A DNA stretch of 64,000 nucleotides from Bdellovibrio sp. (GTDB lineage Bacteria; Bdellovibrionota; Bacteriovoracia; Bacteriovoracales; Bacteriovoracaceae), in NCBI GenBank assembly GCA_016187935.1, contig JACPIU010000020.1:1-64000 (forward strand), read 5' to 3'. Shown piece by piece: positions 53,033 to 61,161 of the stretch. Numbering within the stretch: the first letter of the stretch is position 1; the number at the start of each line of letters is the position of its first letter. The notes under the pieces are model-generated. The model worked only from the letters and a program-made list of their open reading frames with translations, was not told where the DNA came from and searched no databases. Both the position numbers and the translations under genes were made by a program.

Positions 53033-53784
53033 ATAAATTGTTTTTAGTCATTGGTGGTTCCGGCCATGTTGGCCAGGCCCTAGTCCTAAGTCTTCTCAAT
53101 GAAGGATACGAAGTCGTTGCAACTTTTCATACCAACCAATCGGTCTTGAAAAATGCTCAACTGTCTCAGGCCAAATGGATTGCCTGTGATGTCCGCACAA
53201 ATGATGGGCGCAAGGGACTGCGAGAGTATCTGGACAAACTGGAACGTCCTCTGGATGGCGTTGCCATCACTGTAGGAAAAACTCCTCCGTCACTCAAAAA
53301 AGATAATGCCGAACGCTTAAACTTCTATCGATCTTTCGAAGGTACGGAAGATCAAACGGCCACATGGATGGATGAGGCCTTTAACGTTCATGGGAAAGGC
53401 ACCTATCTGGCGCTTAAAGAAACCATTCCTTATTTACAAAACGCCGTCAATCCCAACATCGTTATCACAGGATCTTTAATAGGCCATAAGGCCGTCAACA
53501 CTCCCGTGGCCTTTGCGGCAACCAAATCCTGCACTCGTGGGCTGGTTGAATCTCTGTCAAAAGATTTAGGCGAATTCAACATCAAAGTAAACTCAGTTGA
53601 TCCGGGGATGCTGGAAAGTGGGGCTTCGGCCTTAATCTCGGATCAATTGAAACGCGAATATTTAAAACATTGCTCCCTTCGCAGGTTTGGGAAAGCGGAA
53701 GAAGTGGCCAATGTCATAACTTATTTTTTAGATGAAAATACATATGTGACCGGGCAATCTGTTCTTTTGGATGGTGCTCTGTAG
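53029..53784 (+). CDS. SDR protein with Phe in place of the catalytic Tyr
   Basis: This 251-residue Rossmann protein resembles FabG/enoyl reductase-like SDRs (VIGGSGHVGQAL, ITGSLIGHKAV, and a FabG-like end GQSVLLDGAL). The YxxxK motif reads FAATK: Phe162 where Tyr should be, with Lys166 kept. Ser149 is conserved. Enoyl-ACP reductases (FabI) also shift the Tyr position, so the protein may have a different mechanism, or be a structural or binding subunit. It overlaps the preceding FabG gene by 4 bp; the FabZ-like gene follows 13 bp downstream. Confidence 0.82.
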   Translation: MNKLFLVIGGSGHVGQALVLSLLNEGYEVVATFHTNQSVLKNAQLSQAKWIACDVRTNDGRKGLREYLDKLERPLDGVAITVGKTPPSLKKDNAERLNFYRSFEGTEDQTATWMDEAFNVHGKGTYLALKETIPYLQNAVNPNIVITGSLIGHKAVNTPVAFAATKSCTRGLVESLSKDLGEFNIKVNSVDPGMLESGASALISDQLKREYLKHCSLRRFGKAEEVANVITYFLDENTYVTGQSVLLDGAL

Positions 53785-53797
53785 GGGGAGGTTTGTT

Positions 53798-54274
53798 GTG
53801 AGATACTTTTTAGTCGATAAAGTAACCGAAGTGGTACCAGGTGAGTATGCCCGAGGGCTTAAGGCCGTCACTCTGACTGAGCCAATTCTGCATGACCATT
53901 TTCCCGATTATCCTGTGCTTCCAGGCGCCATGATTATTGAAGGTCTGGCGCAACTGGCAGGGCTCATTCTCGAAGTAACTTTTAACAAGACGGACGAAAA
54001 GATCGTGCGCGCCATCTTGGTTCAAGTCGATAAAATGAAATTTTATCGGCCGACAACACCGGGTGAAGTGCTCACCTATGAAGCAAGAATTGAATCTTTG
54101 CTGGAAGATGCCGCACGCATGGGTGTGACGGCAAAATGCGGAGAGGAAGTTCGTGCCACCGGCAAAATCAACTTCCAGATGGCACCCATCAATACCGATA
54201 ACATAAAAAAACAGCGCCAAGATATTTATCGCGTCTGGACTAAGGAGATAAAAAATTGTCCTCCTCTACGATAA
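53798..54274 (+). CDS. FabZ/FabA-like hot-dog dehydratase
   Basis: I choose the GTG at 53798 because GGGGGAGG lies 6 nt upstream; an ATG at 53771 overlaps the previous gene. The 158-residue hot-dog protein has the catalytic His in HDHFPDYPVLPGAMIIEGLAQ, and the Glu of the same stretch is in the FabZ-like position. It would dehydrate 3-hydroxyacyl-ACP. Its end overlaps the start of the truncated ketosynthase-like gene by 19 bp. Confidence 0.88.
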   Translation: MRYFLVDKVTEVVPGEYARGLKAVTLTEPILHDHFPDYPVLPGAMIIEGLAQLAGLILEVTFNKTDEKIVRAILVQVDKMKFYRPTTPGEVLTYEARIESLLEDAARMGVTAKCGEEVRATGKINFQMAPINTDNIKKQRQDIYRVWTKEIKNCPPLR

Positions 54275-55164
54275 AAACAACACAGTCAGAACAAGTTGAG
54301 ATAAGCATTTTAGGTTTCGGGCAAGTTATCCCCGAAGGCATGAGTTTTAATGCATGCCCAAACCGCGAAACAAAAATTGATTTTGGAACCATATTAAAAG
54401 ATCGCAAGGCCTCTAAGTTTTTTTCCAAACAAGATTCACTGGCCCTACTGGCCTGCCATCAGGCATGGAGTATGTCCAATATTGTTGATCCTAACTATCA
54501 CGATCGAACCGGAATTTATCTCTGTGTGGGCATTCTCCCTTTTGAAGACAAACCACTCCAGAAAATTGCAGAATTGTCACAAACCGATGGCATGTTGGAT
54601 ATGCAGAAATCCTCCACTGATAGCTTTAATGCCATGAACCCCTTGTTAACTTTTAAATGTCTCCCCAATATGCCGCTCTATCACGTCTCGGCAACTTTAG
54701 GCATCACCGGACGTTATTTTATGACTTATCCAGGAATTCCCGAATGGTTCTCCGCCTTGGAAAGGGCGGTATTCGATTTACAGTCTGGCCTGGTGGATTA
54801 TGCCATTGTGGGTGCCGCCGCTGACCAGAACAACTACTTGGTTCAACATCATATTCGTCGCATTCGCCCAGACTTGTTGGATAAATTAGTTGATGTTTCT
54901 TCGGCCATGGTTTTAACCACTCAAAGAAATGGAACCCCACTGGCACGTATTAAAAATATCGAGACCAAATATCAGGCCTTCAATCCGCTGGGAAATAAAT
55001 CCCTCTTGGTGCAGTCCAGCGGGGCCTTTTTCGCCCATACTGGCGTGGTTGAGCCCTCGCTCTATCTCAACTTTAAATTGCAAGAAAGAAATGATAAAGA
55101 ACTTTGCTACTCGTGGAAGGGTTCCAATTACAATTCATGCTCGATGACACTGGAGTTGTTATGA
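54256..55164 (+). CDS. Half-length ketosynthase-like protein lacking the active Cys (KS-beta/CLF-like)
   Basis: This 302-residue protein begins at a TTG at 54256 with AAGGAG 8 nt upstream. It matches the N-terminal part of beta-ketoacyl synthases, but the active-site segment reads LYHVSATLGITGRYF, with Thr147 where Cys should be. The C-terminal half with the two catalytic histidines is missing. Such partner subunits (chain-length factor, KS-beta) dimerise with a full KS and shape chain length. It overlaps the complete KS gene by ATGA, supporting a heterodimer. Confidence 0.75.
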   Translation: MSSSTIKTTQSEQVEISILGFGQVIPEGMSFNACPNRETKIDFGTILKDRKASKFFSKQDSLALLACHQAWSMSNIVDPNYHDRTGIYLCVGILPFEDKPLQKIAELSQTDGMLDMQKSSTDSFNAMNPLLTFKCLPNMPLYHVSATLGITGRYFMTYPGIPEWFSALERAVFDLQSGLVDYAIVGAAADQNNYLVQHHIRRIRPDLLDKLVDVSSAMVLTTQRNGTPLARIKNIETKYQAFNPLGNKSLLVQSSGAFFAHTGVVEPSLYLNFKLQERNDKELCYSWKGSNYNSCSMTLELL

Positions 55165-56381
55165 ACAAAAGAGTTGTCATCACTGGAATCGGCGCTGTTA
55201 CTCCCATCGGTAATAATGTAAAAGATTTTGCCCGCAATCTGTTTGCCATGCGATCAGGGGCAGGACGCATTCAACGTTTTGACCCGGCCGAACTTCCTAC
55301 CAAAATCGCCTGTGAAGTCAAAAATCTTGATGGTGATTTCCGCGATGTCAAAATTACCTTTGCCTTAGTCGCGGCACGCGAGGCCTTGCGCCATGCCTTT
55401 GGACAATTGGCCATCCCCGACCATGCCAAATCACTACTCAGCATGGGCATTGGGCTGGAATTGTTTGCCGTGGATGATCTTATCTCTCTCCACAATAAAG
55501 GCCATGAAAATGTGGAAGACGCCAACTCGCTAACTTTTTTGAATACCCCCTCTGATATCTGCGCCCATCTTATTTGCCAGGAGGCAAAGATCAACCACTC
55601 TCCTCTTTTGCATATCTCGGCCTGTGCTGCGGGAACAGACGCTATTGGCACCGCTTTTTTAAAAATTCGCGCCGGCCATGTGCAAGTGGCCCTGGCCGGT
55701 GGCACGGACTCCATGATCAATCCCATGGGCCTAGCAGGATTCTGCCGTATCGGAGCCATGACTCAAAAAAATGATACACCCGATATTGCCTCCAGGCCTT
55801 TCGATAAAGACCGTGATGGTTTTGTTTTAGGAGAAGGCTCGGGTTTTTTAGTTTTAGAAGAAGAAGAATTTGCCAAAAAGCGAGGCGCAAAAATTCTCGC
55901 CACGCTGGAAGGTTATGGTAATAGCTTGGATGCCTATAGTATCAGCGATCCGCATCCTGAAGGTGCTGGGGCTTTGAAATCCATGTCACGGGCCTTGTCC
56001 ATTGCAGGTTTGAACGTCGATCAGATAGATGCTGTCAACGCCCATGGTACGGCCACGCCCAAGAATGATCCCGCCGAATCAGCGGCGATACGAAAACTTT
56101 TGGGGGAACGCTACAAACAAGTTCCGGTCTCTTCCACTAAATCTTTGATCGGGCACTGCATTTCCGCCGCCGGTGCCATCGAAACCGTGGTGTGTGTGCT
56201 TTCCTTTTTGGAGAACAAACTGCATGCTACTCGCAATTTAACCGAAGTTGCGCCCGGTTGTGAGCTTCGTCACATCTTGGGCGAACCGATCGAATTTAAA
56301 GGTCGATATATTTTAAAAAATTCTTTTGGTTTCGGCGGTCAAAATGGCTCCCTTATCGTGGGCCGGTGGGTAAATTCATGA
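55161..56381 (+). CDS. 3-oxoacyl-ACP synthase, FabF-like (KS-alpha)
   Basis: Starting at ATG 55161 (GGAG upstream), this 406-residue ketosynthase has the complete Cys-His-His triad. Cys155 is in HISACAAGTDAIG, His295 in NAHGTATPKNDPAE and His332 in KSLIGHCISAAGA. The end FGFGGQNGSLIVGRW is a typical thiolase-fold tail. It would elongate acyl-ACP with malonyl-ACP. It is coupled by overlap to the Cys-less KS before it and to the FabG gene after it (ATGA). Confidence 0.92.
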   Translation: MNKRVVITGIGAVTPIGNNVKDFARNLFAMRSGAGRIQRFDPAELPTKIACEVKNLDGDFRDVKITFALVAAREALRHAFGQLAIPDHAKSLLSMGIGLELFAVDDLISLHNKGHENVEDANSLTFLNTPSDICAHLICQEAKINHSPLLHISACAAGTDAIGTAFLKIRAGHVQVALAGGTDSMINPMGLAGFCRIGAMTQKNDTPDIASRPFDKDRDGFVLGEGSGFLVLEEEEFAKKRGAKILATLEGYGNSLDAYSISDPHPEGAGALKSMSRALSIAGLNVDQIDAVNAHGTATPKNDPAESAAIRKLLGERYKQVPVSSTKSLIGHCISAAGAIETVVCVLSFLENKLHATRNLTEVAPGCELRHILGEPIEFKGRYILKNSFGFGGQNGSLIVGRWVNS

Positions 56382-57112
56382 CACTTCTTCGAGATAAACT
56401 CATCCTCATTGCCGGAGCGACCGGGGCCATCGGTGAGGCCATCGCTCGCCAATGTGTTATCCAGGGTGCTCAAGTCATTTTGGGATACAACAAAGCTCAG
56501 GAAAAAGCGCAGGCACTTCAAAACGAGTTGCACGCCCAAAGTTTGAAACTCGATCTCTCCAACAACCAAGAACTCGAGCAGACCTTCAACGAACACAAGG
56601 CCATGCTCGACAATGTTACCGGTCTGGTCAATGCCTCCGGTATTAATGTCTCAGGGCCGCTTATGTCTTTGGATGGGGCGGCGGTGGAAAGACAAATTAA
56701 CGCCAATCTAACCGGGGCCATTCAACTCACACGATTGACCTCCAAATCTATGATCAGAAAGCGCCAAGGTAGTATCATTCACATGGGCTCGGTTTCTGCC
56801 CATCGCATGATTCGAGGCCATAGCGTCTATTCCGCGACAAAGGCCGGATTAGAAGGTTTTACCAAGGCCTTGGCAGCGGAACTCGCCAAACGTGGAATCA
56901 GGGTCAATACCATTCTTCCTGGTCCTGTGATGAGCGAGATGTTGAAAAACAGTATGGAAACAACCGGTGATAATCCGGCGGAAAGAGTTCCCATGCAACG
57001 TTTGATTACACCCGATGAAGTGGCCCATGCCACGGTCTTTTTGCTCTCGGATAACGCATCCGCCATCACCGGGGTTTGTCTACCTGTCGATGGTGGATAC
57101 TTACTTTGGTAA
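56378..57112 (+). CDS. FabG-type SDR reductase
   Basis: Starting at ATG 56378 (ATGA overlap with KS-alpha), this 244-residue SDR has the cofactor motif AGATGAIGEAIARQC, a Ser in HMGSVSAHRM and an intact YxxxK (YSATKAGLEG). It ends in the FabG-like GVCLPVDGGYLLW. It is a second complete oxoacyl reductase in the cluster, 20 bp before the carrier protein gene. Two functional reductases plus the Phe-variant suggest different intermediates. Confidence 0.88.
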   Translation: MTLLRDKLILIAGATGAIGEAIARQCVIQGAQVILGYNKAQEKAQALQNELHAQSLKLDLSNNQELEQTFNEHKAMLDNVTGLVNASGINVSGPLMSLDGAAVERQINANLTGAIQLTRLTSKSMIRKRQGSIIHMGSVSAHRMIRGHSVYSATKAGLEGFTKALAAELAKRGIRVNTILPGPVMSEMLKNSMETTGDNPAERVPMQRLITPDEVAHATVFLLSDNASAITGVCLPVDGGYLLW

Positions 57113-57132
57113 TAATTTAAAAGGAGAAATAT

Positions 57133-57522
57133 ATGGCTACCCTGACTCGTGAAGCTCTTGTAACCGGTGTTATCGAATGTATCTCAGAAAGTTTGGCCAA
57201 AGATCAGGCTTCGATTACAGAAAAGACACTTCTGATCTCAGAACTCGGTGCCGATTCACTGGACATCATGGATATCATGTTTCATTTGGAAGAAAAGTTC
57301 AGCATTAACCTGCAAAAAGAAGATTTCAACTTCTTAAAACGACTTAACTTAAGTGATGAAGAAGGCATCAAAGAAGGATTGCTTACTCCAGTTGCCAAGA
57401 CCAAATTGAAAGAATGGTTGCCTTCTTTAGAAGAACAGAAAGATCTGCGACCTGCTGATCTCGGCCAATATCTCTCAGTGGCCTCAATTGTCAAGATGCT
57501 TGAAACCCAACAGGGAGTCTGA
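57133..57522 (+). CDS. Oversized acyl carrier protein
   Basis: The 129-residue protein carries the phosphopantetheine site LGADSLDIMDIMFHLEEKF with Ser42. Ordinary ACPs are about 80 residues; here about 40 extra residues lie between the third helix region and the C-terminal helix (about residues 66-110, KRLNLSDEEG through LRPADLGQYL). AAAAGGAGAAAT supplies a clear ribosome site. It ends the lipid operon, and its 3' end overlaps the convergent kinase gene by 39 bp. Confidence 0.88.
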   Translation: MATLTREALVTGVIECISESLAKDQASITEKTLLISELGADSLDIMDIMFHLEEKFSINLQKEDFNFLKRLNLSDEEGIKEGLLTPVAKTKLKEWLPSLEEQKDLRPADLGQYLSVASIVKMLETQQGV

Positions 57523-59019
57523 CGGCACGGCTTCCTCGCGTGTGAACTTCTTAAATTTCAGCACAAATTGGGTGTGAGGGTGATGACTATTTAAAAATAA
57601 TTCCCCTCGATGGAAGCGAACAATTTCCGCCGCGATAGAGAGCCCAAGTCCGGTCCCTTTGCCGACCGCTTTAGTGGTAAAGAAAGGATTCAAAATTTTA
57701 TTTTGCAATTCCTTGCTAATCCCCGGCCCGCTATCGGTCACTGTCAACTGCCAAACATCATGGCAATCCTCGAGTGCAATTTCGATCCACCTTTCTTCCA
57801 AGCTGGCAATGGCGTCCAAGGCGTTCGAAACCAAGTTAAGCAGCACTTGTTGTAGTTGAACTTGCTGGCCATAGATTTCGGCCTGGTCAGAAATATTCTT
57901 CAGTCGCAAGTCCACATTTGAGTTCTTCAGATGCAGTTCATTTAAACGTACCGTCTCAGTCACCACCTCCTGGAGTTTTACACAGGAGAACGTGCTGCTG
58001 CGATCCGCATGGACCAGATTTCTTATTCCCTTCATGATCTTGTCAATATGATCGGTCATCTCCTGAATATGCACGATGCCGTCCTTCATCACTTGGCATT
58101 CCATCCCCGTTTTCTGAAGCTGTTTTTCCATTTTGTAGAGCGTACCATTGATGATGAACAAGGGATTATTGATTTCATGGGCAATACTTCCGGAAATTTC
58201 GGCCAAAGCGACAACTTTAGAACTCATGGCCACGGTGTCTTTTTGATCAGCGATGATTTTTTTTTGCATTTCATTTGCTTCATATAAATCATTGGTATGT
58301 TGTGAAAGATGGCCGAGTTCATCTCTGGACTTGTATTCCACGAAAGACGAGGTATCACCGTGGGCCCTTTTTCTCATGGAGTCTTGAATCAGTTTAATGG
58401 GTTGTAAAATCTGTTTTTTCATCACCCAATAAATCACAAAAATAATTGCCGACACACATAGAAGCAAAACCCAAATTTGGAAATAGAGCAAGCTATTGAT
58501 CATTCCCAATTCTGGTCCTGTCCCCACCTCAATTAATATCAGGCCATCGATAAAGGCCAATTTTCCCACTTCTTGAGGAGCCATTTTCGCCGGCATGGTA
58601 TAAATAATGTGACCGTGGTCATTATCCGGAAACTCTTTGGGGTGTTCACTTTCACCACTTTTTTTAATCATTTCCTGATAGTCGGGAGGAAGGACGTCCA
58701 GACTGTTACCTATCCATTTCCGCTTGCTTGCGGCCACCACTTTCAGAGGATCACCTGCCACGATGATAATTTCATTAACCCCCGGCCCTCCTTGAAAAGA
58801 AGCGACAAATCGCTGAAGTTCAACAGGATCACGCGAAGACTCAACCACAAATTGAGTAGCGCTCGCTAAAAGATTGGCCCTTAAAATTAATTGCTTTTGC
58901 ACAAAACTTTTGCCAGATCGAAAGTCAAACAGAATCCCCACGAGGAAGATGAGGGTACTCAAAACAACAACCGGCAACATAATTTTAAAGCGCAGTGAGG
59001 CAAGTTTTTCCAGTAACAC
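57484..59019 (-). CDS. Membrane sensor histidine kinase
   Basis: This 511-residue protein has TM helices at about 12-32 and 180-200 flanking a periplasmic domain, then HAMP (about 201-250). A HisKA phosphoacceptor (HEINNP, His281) and a C-terminal HATPase domain follow, with N, G1 and G2 boxes (NLVSNALDAI, DSGPGIS, GKGTGLGLSIA). It begins with GTG 13 bp after the solute-binding lipoprotein gene. No response regulator is adjacent. The convergent gene is the lipid-cluster ACP, with a 39-bp overlap. Confidence 0.9.
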   Translation of the reverse strand: MLLEKLASLRFKIMLPVVVLSTLIFLVGILFDFRSGKSFVQKQLILRANLLASATQFVVESSRDPVELQRFVASFQGGPGVNEIIIVAGDPLKVVAASKRKWIGNSLDVLPPDYQEMIKKSGESEHPKEFPDNDHGHIIYTMPAKMAPQEVGKLAFIDGLILIEVGTGPELGMINSLLYFQIWVLLLCVSAIIFVIYWVMKKQILQPIKLIQDSMRKRAHGDTSSFVEYKSRDELGHLSQHTNDLYEANEMQKKIIADQKDTVAMSSKVVALAEISGSIAHEINNPLFIINGTLYKMEKQLQKTGMECQVMKDGIVHIQEMTDHIDKIMKGIRNLVHADRSSTFSCVKLQEVVTETVRLNELHLKNSNVDLRLKNISDQAEIYGQQVQLQQVLLNLVSNALDAIASLEERWIEIALEDCHDVWQLTVTDSGPGISKELQNKILNPFFTTKAVGKGTGLGLSIAAEIVRFHRGELFLNSHHPHTQFVLKFKKFTREEAVPSDSLLGFKHLDN

Positions 59020-59032
59020 AAGACCTACTTTT

Positions 59033-60010
59033 TTATCGGGGTAGGAGATCGTGATAAATCAATCTCTCAATCAAGACCGGTGTAGTCAACTGACCTGTTT
59101 CTCTCATAACTCTTTCTATCCCTTTCAAAATTTTTAGCAACGTTCCACCATTTTGCAGGTATGAGCTTTGCTGCTCATAAGACACCATCATAATATCTTG
59201 TTCAACACTTTTTTTAAAATCCTCAACTGAAATATTTTCCCGACGGGCCATGATGGCATAAGACTCGTCGGGATGATCTTTGGCATACTCCTGCGCCTTC
59301 TTATAGGCCATGAGGAGAGATACAATTTCATTTCGTCTGTTTTTCAACAGTTCCCTGTGGGCCATCAGCACATCAACGATTTCCCCAGGAATCTCACGGG
59401 AAGAAAAAATAATTTTATAATCGGGATTCTTCAAAATCGCCGTGGAAAAAGGTGGGTAGCTGGCCATCGCCTCAATTTTTCTATAAGCAAGTTCTTCATC
59501 CATGTGGACCAAGCTCTGGTGTATGGGCGCCACATCCTTAAAGGAAAGTTTATTCATACCCAACGCCCGATGAAGTAAATATGGCCCGGGTGACCCGATA
59601 TCCACTCCAATCTTTTTTCCTTTTAATTTATTGACGTTAGAAATGGACTTATGGGCGACAATGACATCGCCGCCGTTGGAATAATCCGTGATAAAAAAGG
59701 CCACCGTGTCCTGCTTTGGCCGGGCCGCCAAAAGAAGAAGCTCACTCAAGGTACCAGGCAAGATGTCCGCCTGCCCTCTTTCAAAGGCGCGCTTGGCATC
59801 CCCCAGCGTGCTGAATTCTTTAAGTTGAACATTCACCCCCGCCTGCTTAAAAAATCCTTTTTCCTGTGCCAAATATAAATACTCGTATCCAGGCCAGGTA
59901 TTCAAAGCGATTTTAAGCGGAGGTTGAGGCGTGCTGTGGCAACTATTAAAAAATATAAAAAACAAAACACAACAAATGATTTTTGTCAGAATAGATAAAT
60001 ACACATCCAC
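59033..60010 (-). CDS. NMT1/ABC-type solute-binding lipoprotein
   Basis: This 325-residue protein has a signal peptide with lipobox (IFFNSCHS) and the NMT1/nitrate-taurine-type binding fold (LKIALNTWPGYEYLYLAQEK, QADILPGTLSE, GKKIGVDIGSPG). Such proteins bind thiamine precursors, sulfonates or nitrate for ABC import. No permease or ATPase gene is adjacent; instead the histidine kinase follows at 13 bp. The pair may form a signalling receptor, with the lipoprotein presenting ligand to the kinase. It starts at a GTG with no clear ribosome site. Confidence 0.85.
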   Translation of the reverse strand: MDVYLSILTKIICCVLFFIFFNSCHSTPQPPLKIALNTWPGYEYLYLAQEKGFFKQAGVNVQLKEFSTLGDAKRAFERGQADILPGTLSELLLLAARPKQDTVAFFITDYSNGGDVIVAHKSISNVNKLKGKKIGVDIGSPGPYLLHRALGMNKLSFKDVAPIHQSLVHMDEELAYRKIEAMASYPPFSTAILKNPDYKIIFSSREIPGEIVDVLMAHRELLKNRRNEIVSLLMAYKKAQEYAKDHPDESYAIMARRENISVEDFKKSVEQDIMMVSYEQQSSYLQNGGTLLKILKGIERVMRETGQLTTPVLIERLIYHDLLPR

Positions 60011-60025
60011 TAATTTAACTGGAAC

Positions 60026-60064
60026 AAATAAAAAAGGCCCATAAAAAATAGGCCTTTTTTATTT
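60026..60064 (-). terminator. Bidirectional intrinsic terminator
   Basis: AAATAAAAAAGGCC and GGCCTTTTTTATTT flank a short AT loop, giving a GC stem core with T-runs on either strand. It lies 22 bp downstream of the minus-strand gene at 60087 and ends that transcript before the lipoprotein-kinase operon. Confidence 0.8.
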
Positions 60065-60086
60065 GTATTCTGCTCAACTATGTAAA

Positions 60087-60668
60087 CTATTCGGCCTTAA
60101 ATTTGATCTCATCACGACCAACTTTCGTTTTATAAACAGAGTCCGTTTCCAAGGCGCGAGCACGCAACACGGCTTTAGTTTCTTGCATTGATGTTTGGGC
60201 CACGTTGACTTCAAAGGTTTCATCACCCGTTGGGGTCAATTTCACTGCCTTTTTGAAATTGAGCACCAAAGACTTTTTGGCGCGATCAAGTACAAGACCT
60301 TGTTTTTTGCACACGCGCTTGGCAGTTTGATATCCTTCGAAGACCACTTCGCTACAAGCATGGCCTAAATCAAGATTTGGTGTACACACAGTACGCTTTA
60401 ATTCCGGCACGGCAGTCACTTCAACATCGGCCTCAACGCATTCATTGCGCACAAAGAGCAATTCATAATTCACCGTTACTTTCTCAGCTGTTTTAGCTGT
60501 TCTTTTAAATACAAAAGTCTGAGAGGCCTTGGCGTATTCTGAATTGGAAATAGTGCCAACATGAGCTTCCTTCCCTACCAAATCAATCACACTGGATGCT
60601 GGCGCATCGTCGGCCAAAAGAGCTTGGGCCATAACCATTGCCAACACCGAAACGATCATTTTCATCAT
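60087..60668 (-). CDS. Secreted protein, unknown function
   Basis: The start ATG at 60668 has GGAGG upstream. The 193-residue product has a signal peptide (MIVSVLAMVMAQALLADD) and a beta-rich mature domain. Four cysteines (RNECVEAD, RTVCTPN, GHACSEV, KRVCKKQG) probably form two disulfides. No family is recognised. It is followed by its own terminator and preceded by a gap with a possible small membrane protein gene. Confidence 0.65.
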   Translation of the reverse strand: MMKMIVSVLAMVMAQALLADDAPASSVIDLVGKEAHVGTISNSEYAKASQTFVFKRTAKTAEKVTVNYELLFVRNECVEADVEVTAVPELKRTVCTPNLDLGHACSEVVFEGYQTAKRVCKKQGLVLDRAKKSLVLNFKKAVKLTPTGDETFEVNVAQTSMQETKAVLRARALETDSVYKTKVGRDEIKFKAE

Positions 60669-60815
60669 AACTTCCTCCGATTAAGCGACCCTAAACAACA
60701 GTGGCGTGGGTTTAGCGCAAAAATTCAGGCCCCACACGCTGCGCTGCGCTACAATTCTCAGATCAACGCTAACCAGATGTTTTAACTGAAATTTCTAGTG
60801 TGTAATTATTATAAT

Positions 60816-60968
60816 CTAATGCCCAGATTGAGTCTGATTTAGGCCATCTTCAGACAAACCATCCGTAGACAAACCATCCGTGGCCATGAAAATGGAAAAG
60901 GCCAGTATTACAAGAACAATCATGAGGGAGGTATTTTTGAGACCGTTAATTTTCTTTTCAGAATTCAT
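60816..60968 (-). CDS. Possible 50-residue membrane protein with repeat tail
   Basis: A 50-codon frame in the 490-bp gap has AGGA 5 nt before its ATG. The peptide has a basic N-terminus (MNSEKKINGLK), one TM helix (SLMIVLVILAFSIFMA) and an acidic tail with near-repeats DGLST, DGLSE, DGLN. The tail is encoded by a tandem 15-bp repeat (60852-60866 and 60867-60881). Composition and topology look genuine, but there is no family evidence. Confidence 0.45.
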   Translation of the reverse strand: MNSEKKINGLKNTSLMIVLVILAFSIFMATDGLSTDGLSEDGLNQTQSGH

Positions 60969-61161
60969 CTGCATCCTATTGATTGCAGTGTAAAGCAGAT
61001 ATTGTAAAATTATCGGGTTTTTTCTACCTGGCGGTATGATGCTTCACTTTTCAAATACTTCCATTGAATTCTAGACATTCAATGAACCCGGGACATTCTC
61101 CTCTTAGGGTACAAACTGCCAATATTTTGTGTCTTCCATCTCTGACCTTCCGTCTCTGAGC

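Noticed and set aside
55271-55759. 162-codon minus frame opposite the ketosynthase
   Set aside because: Shadow of a strongly conserved KS gene with GC-rich codon bias.
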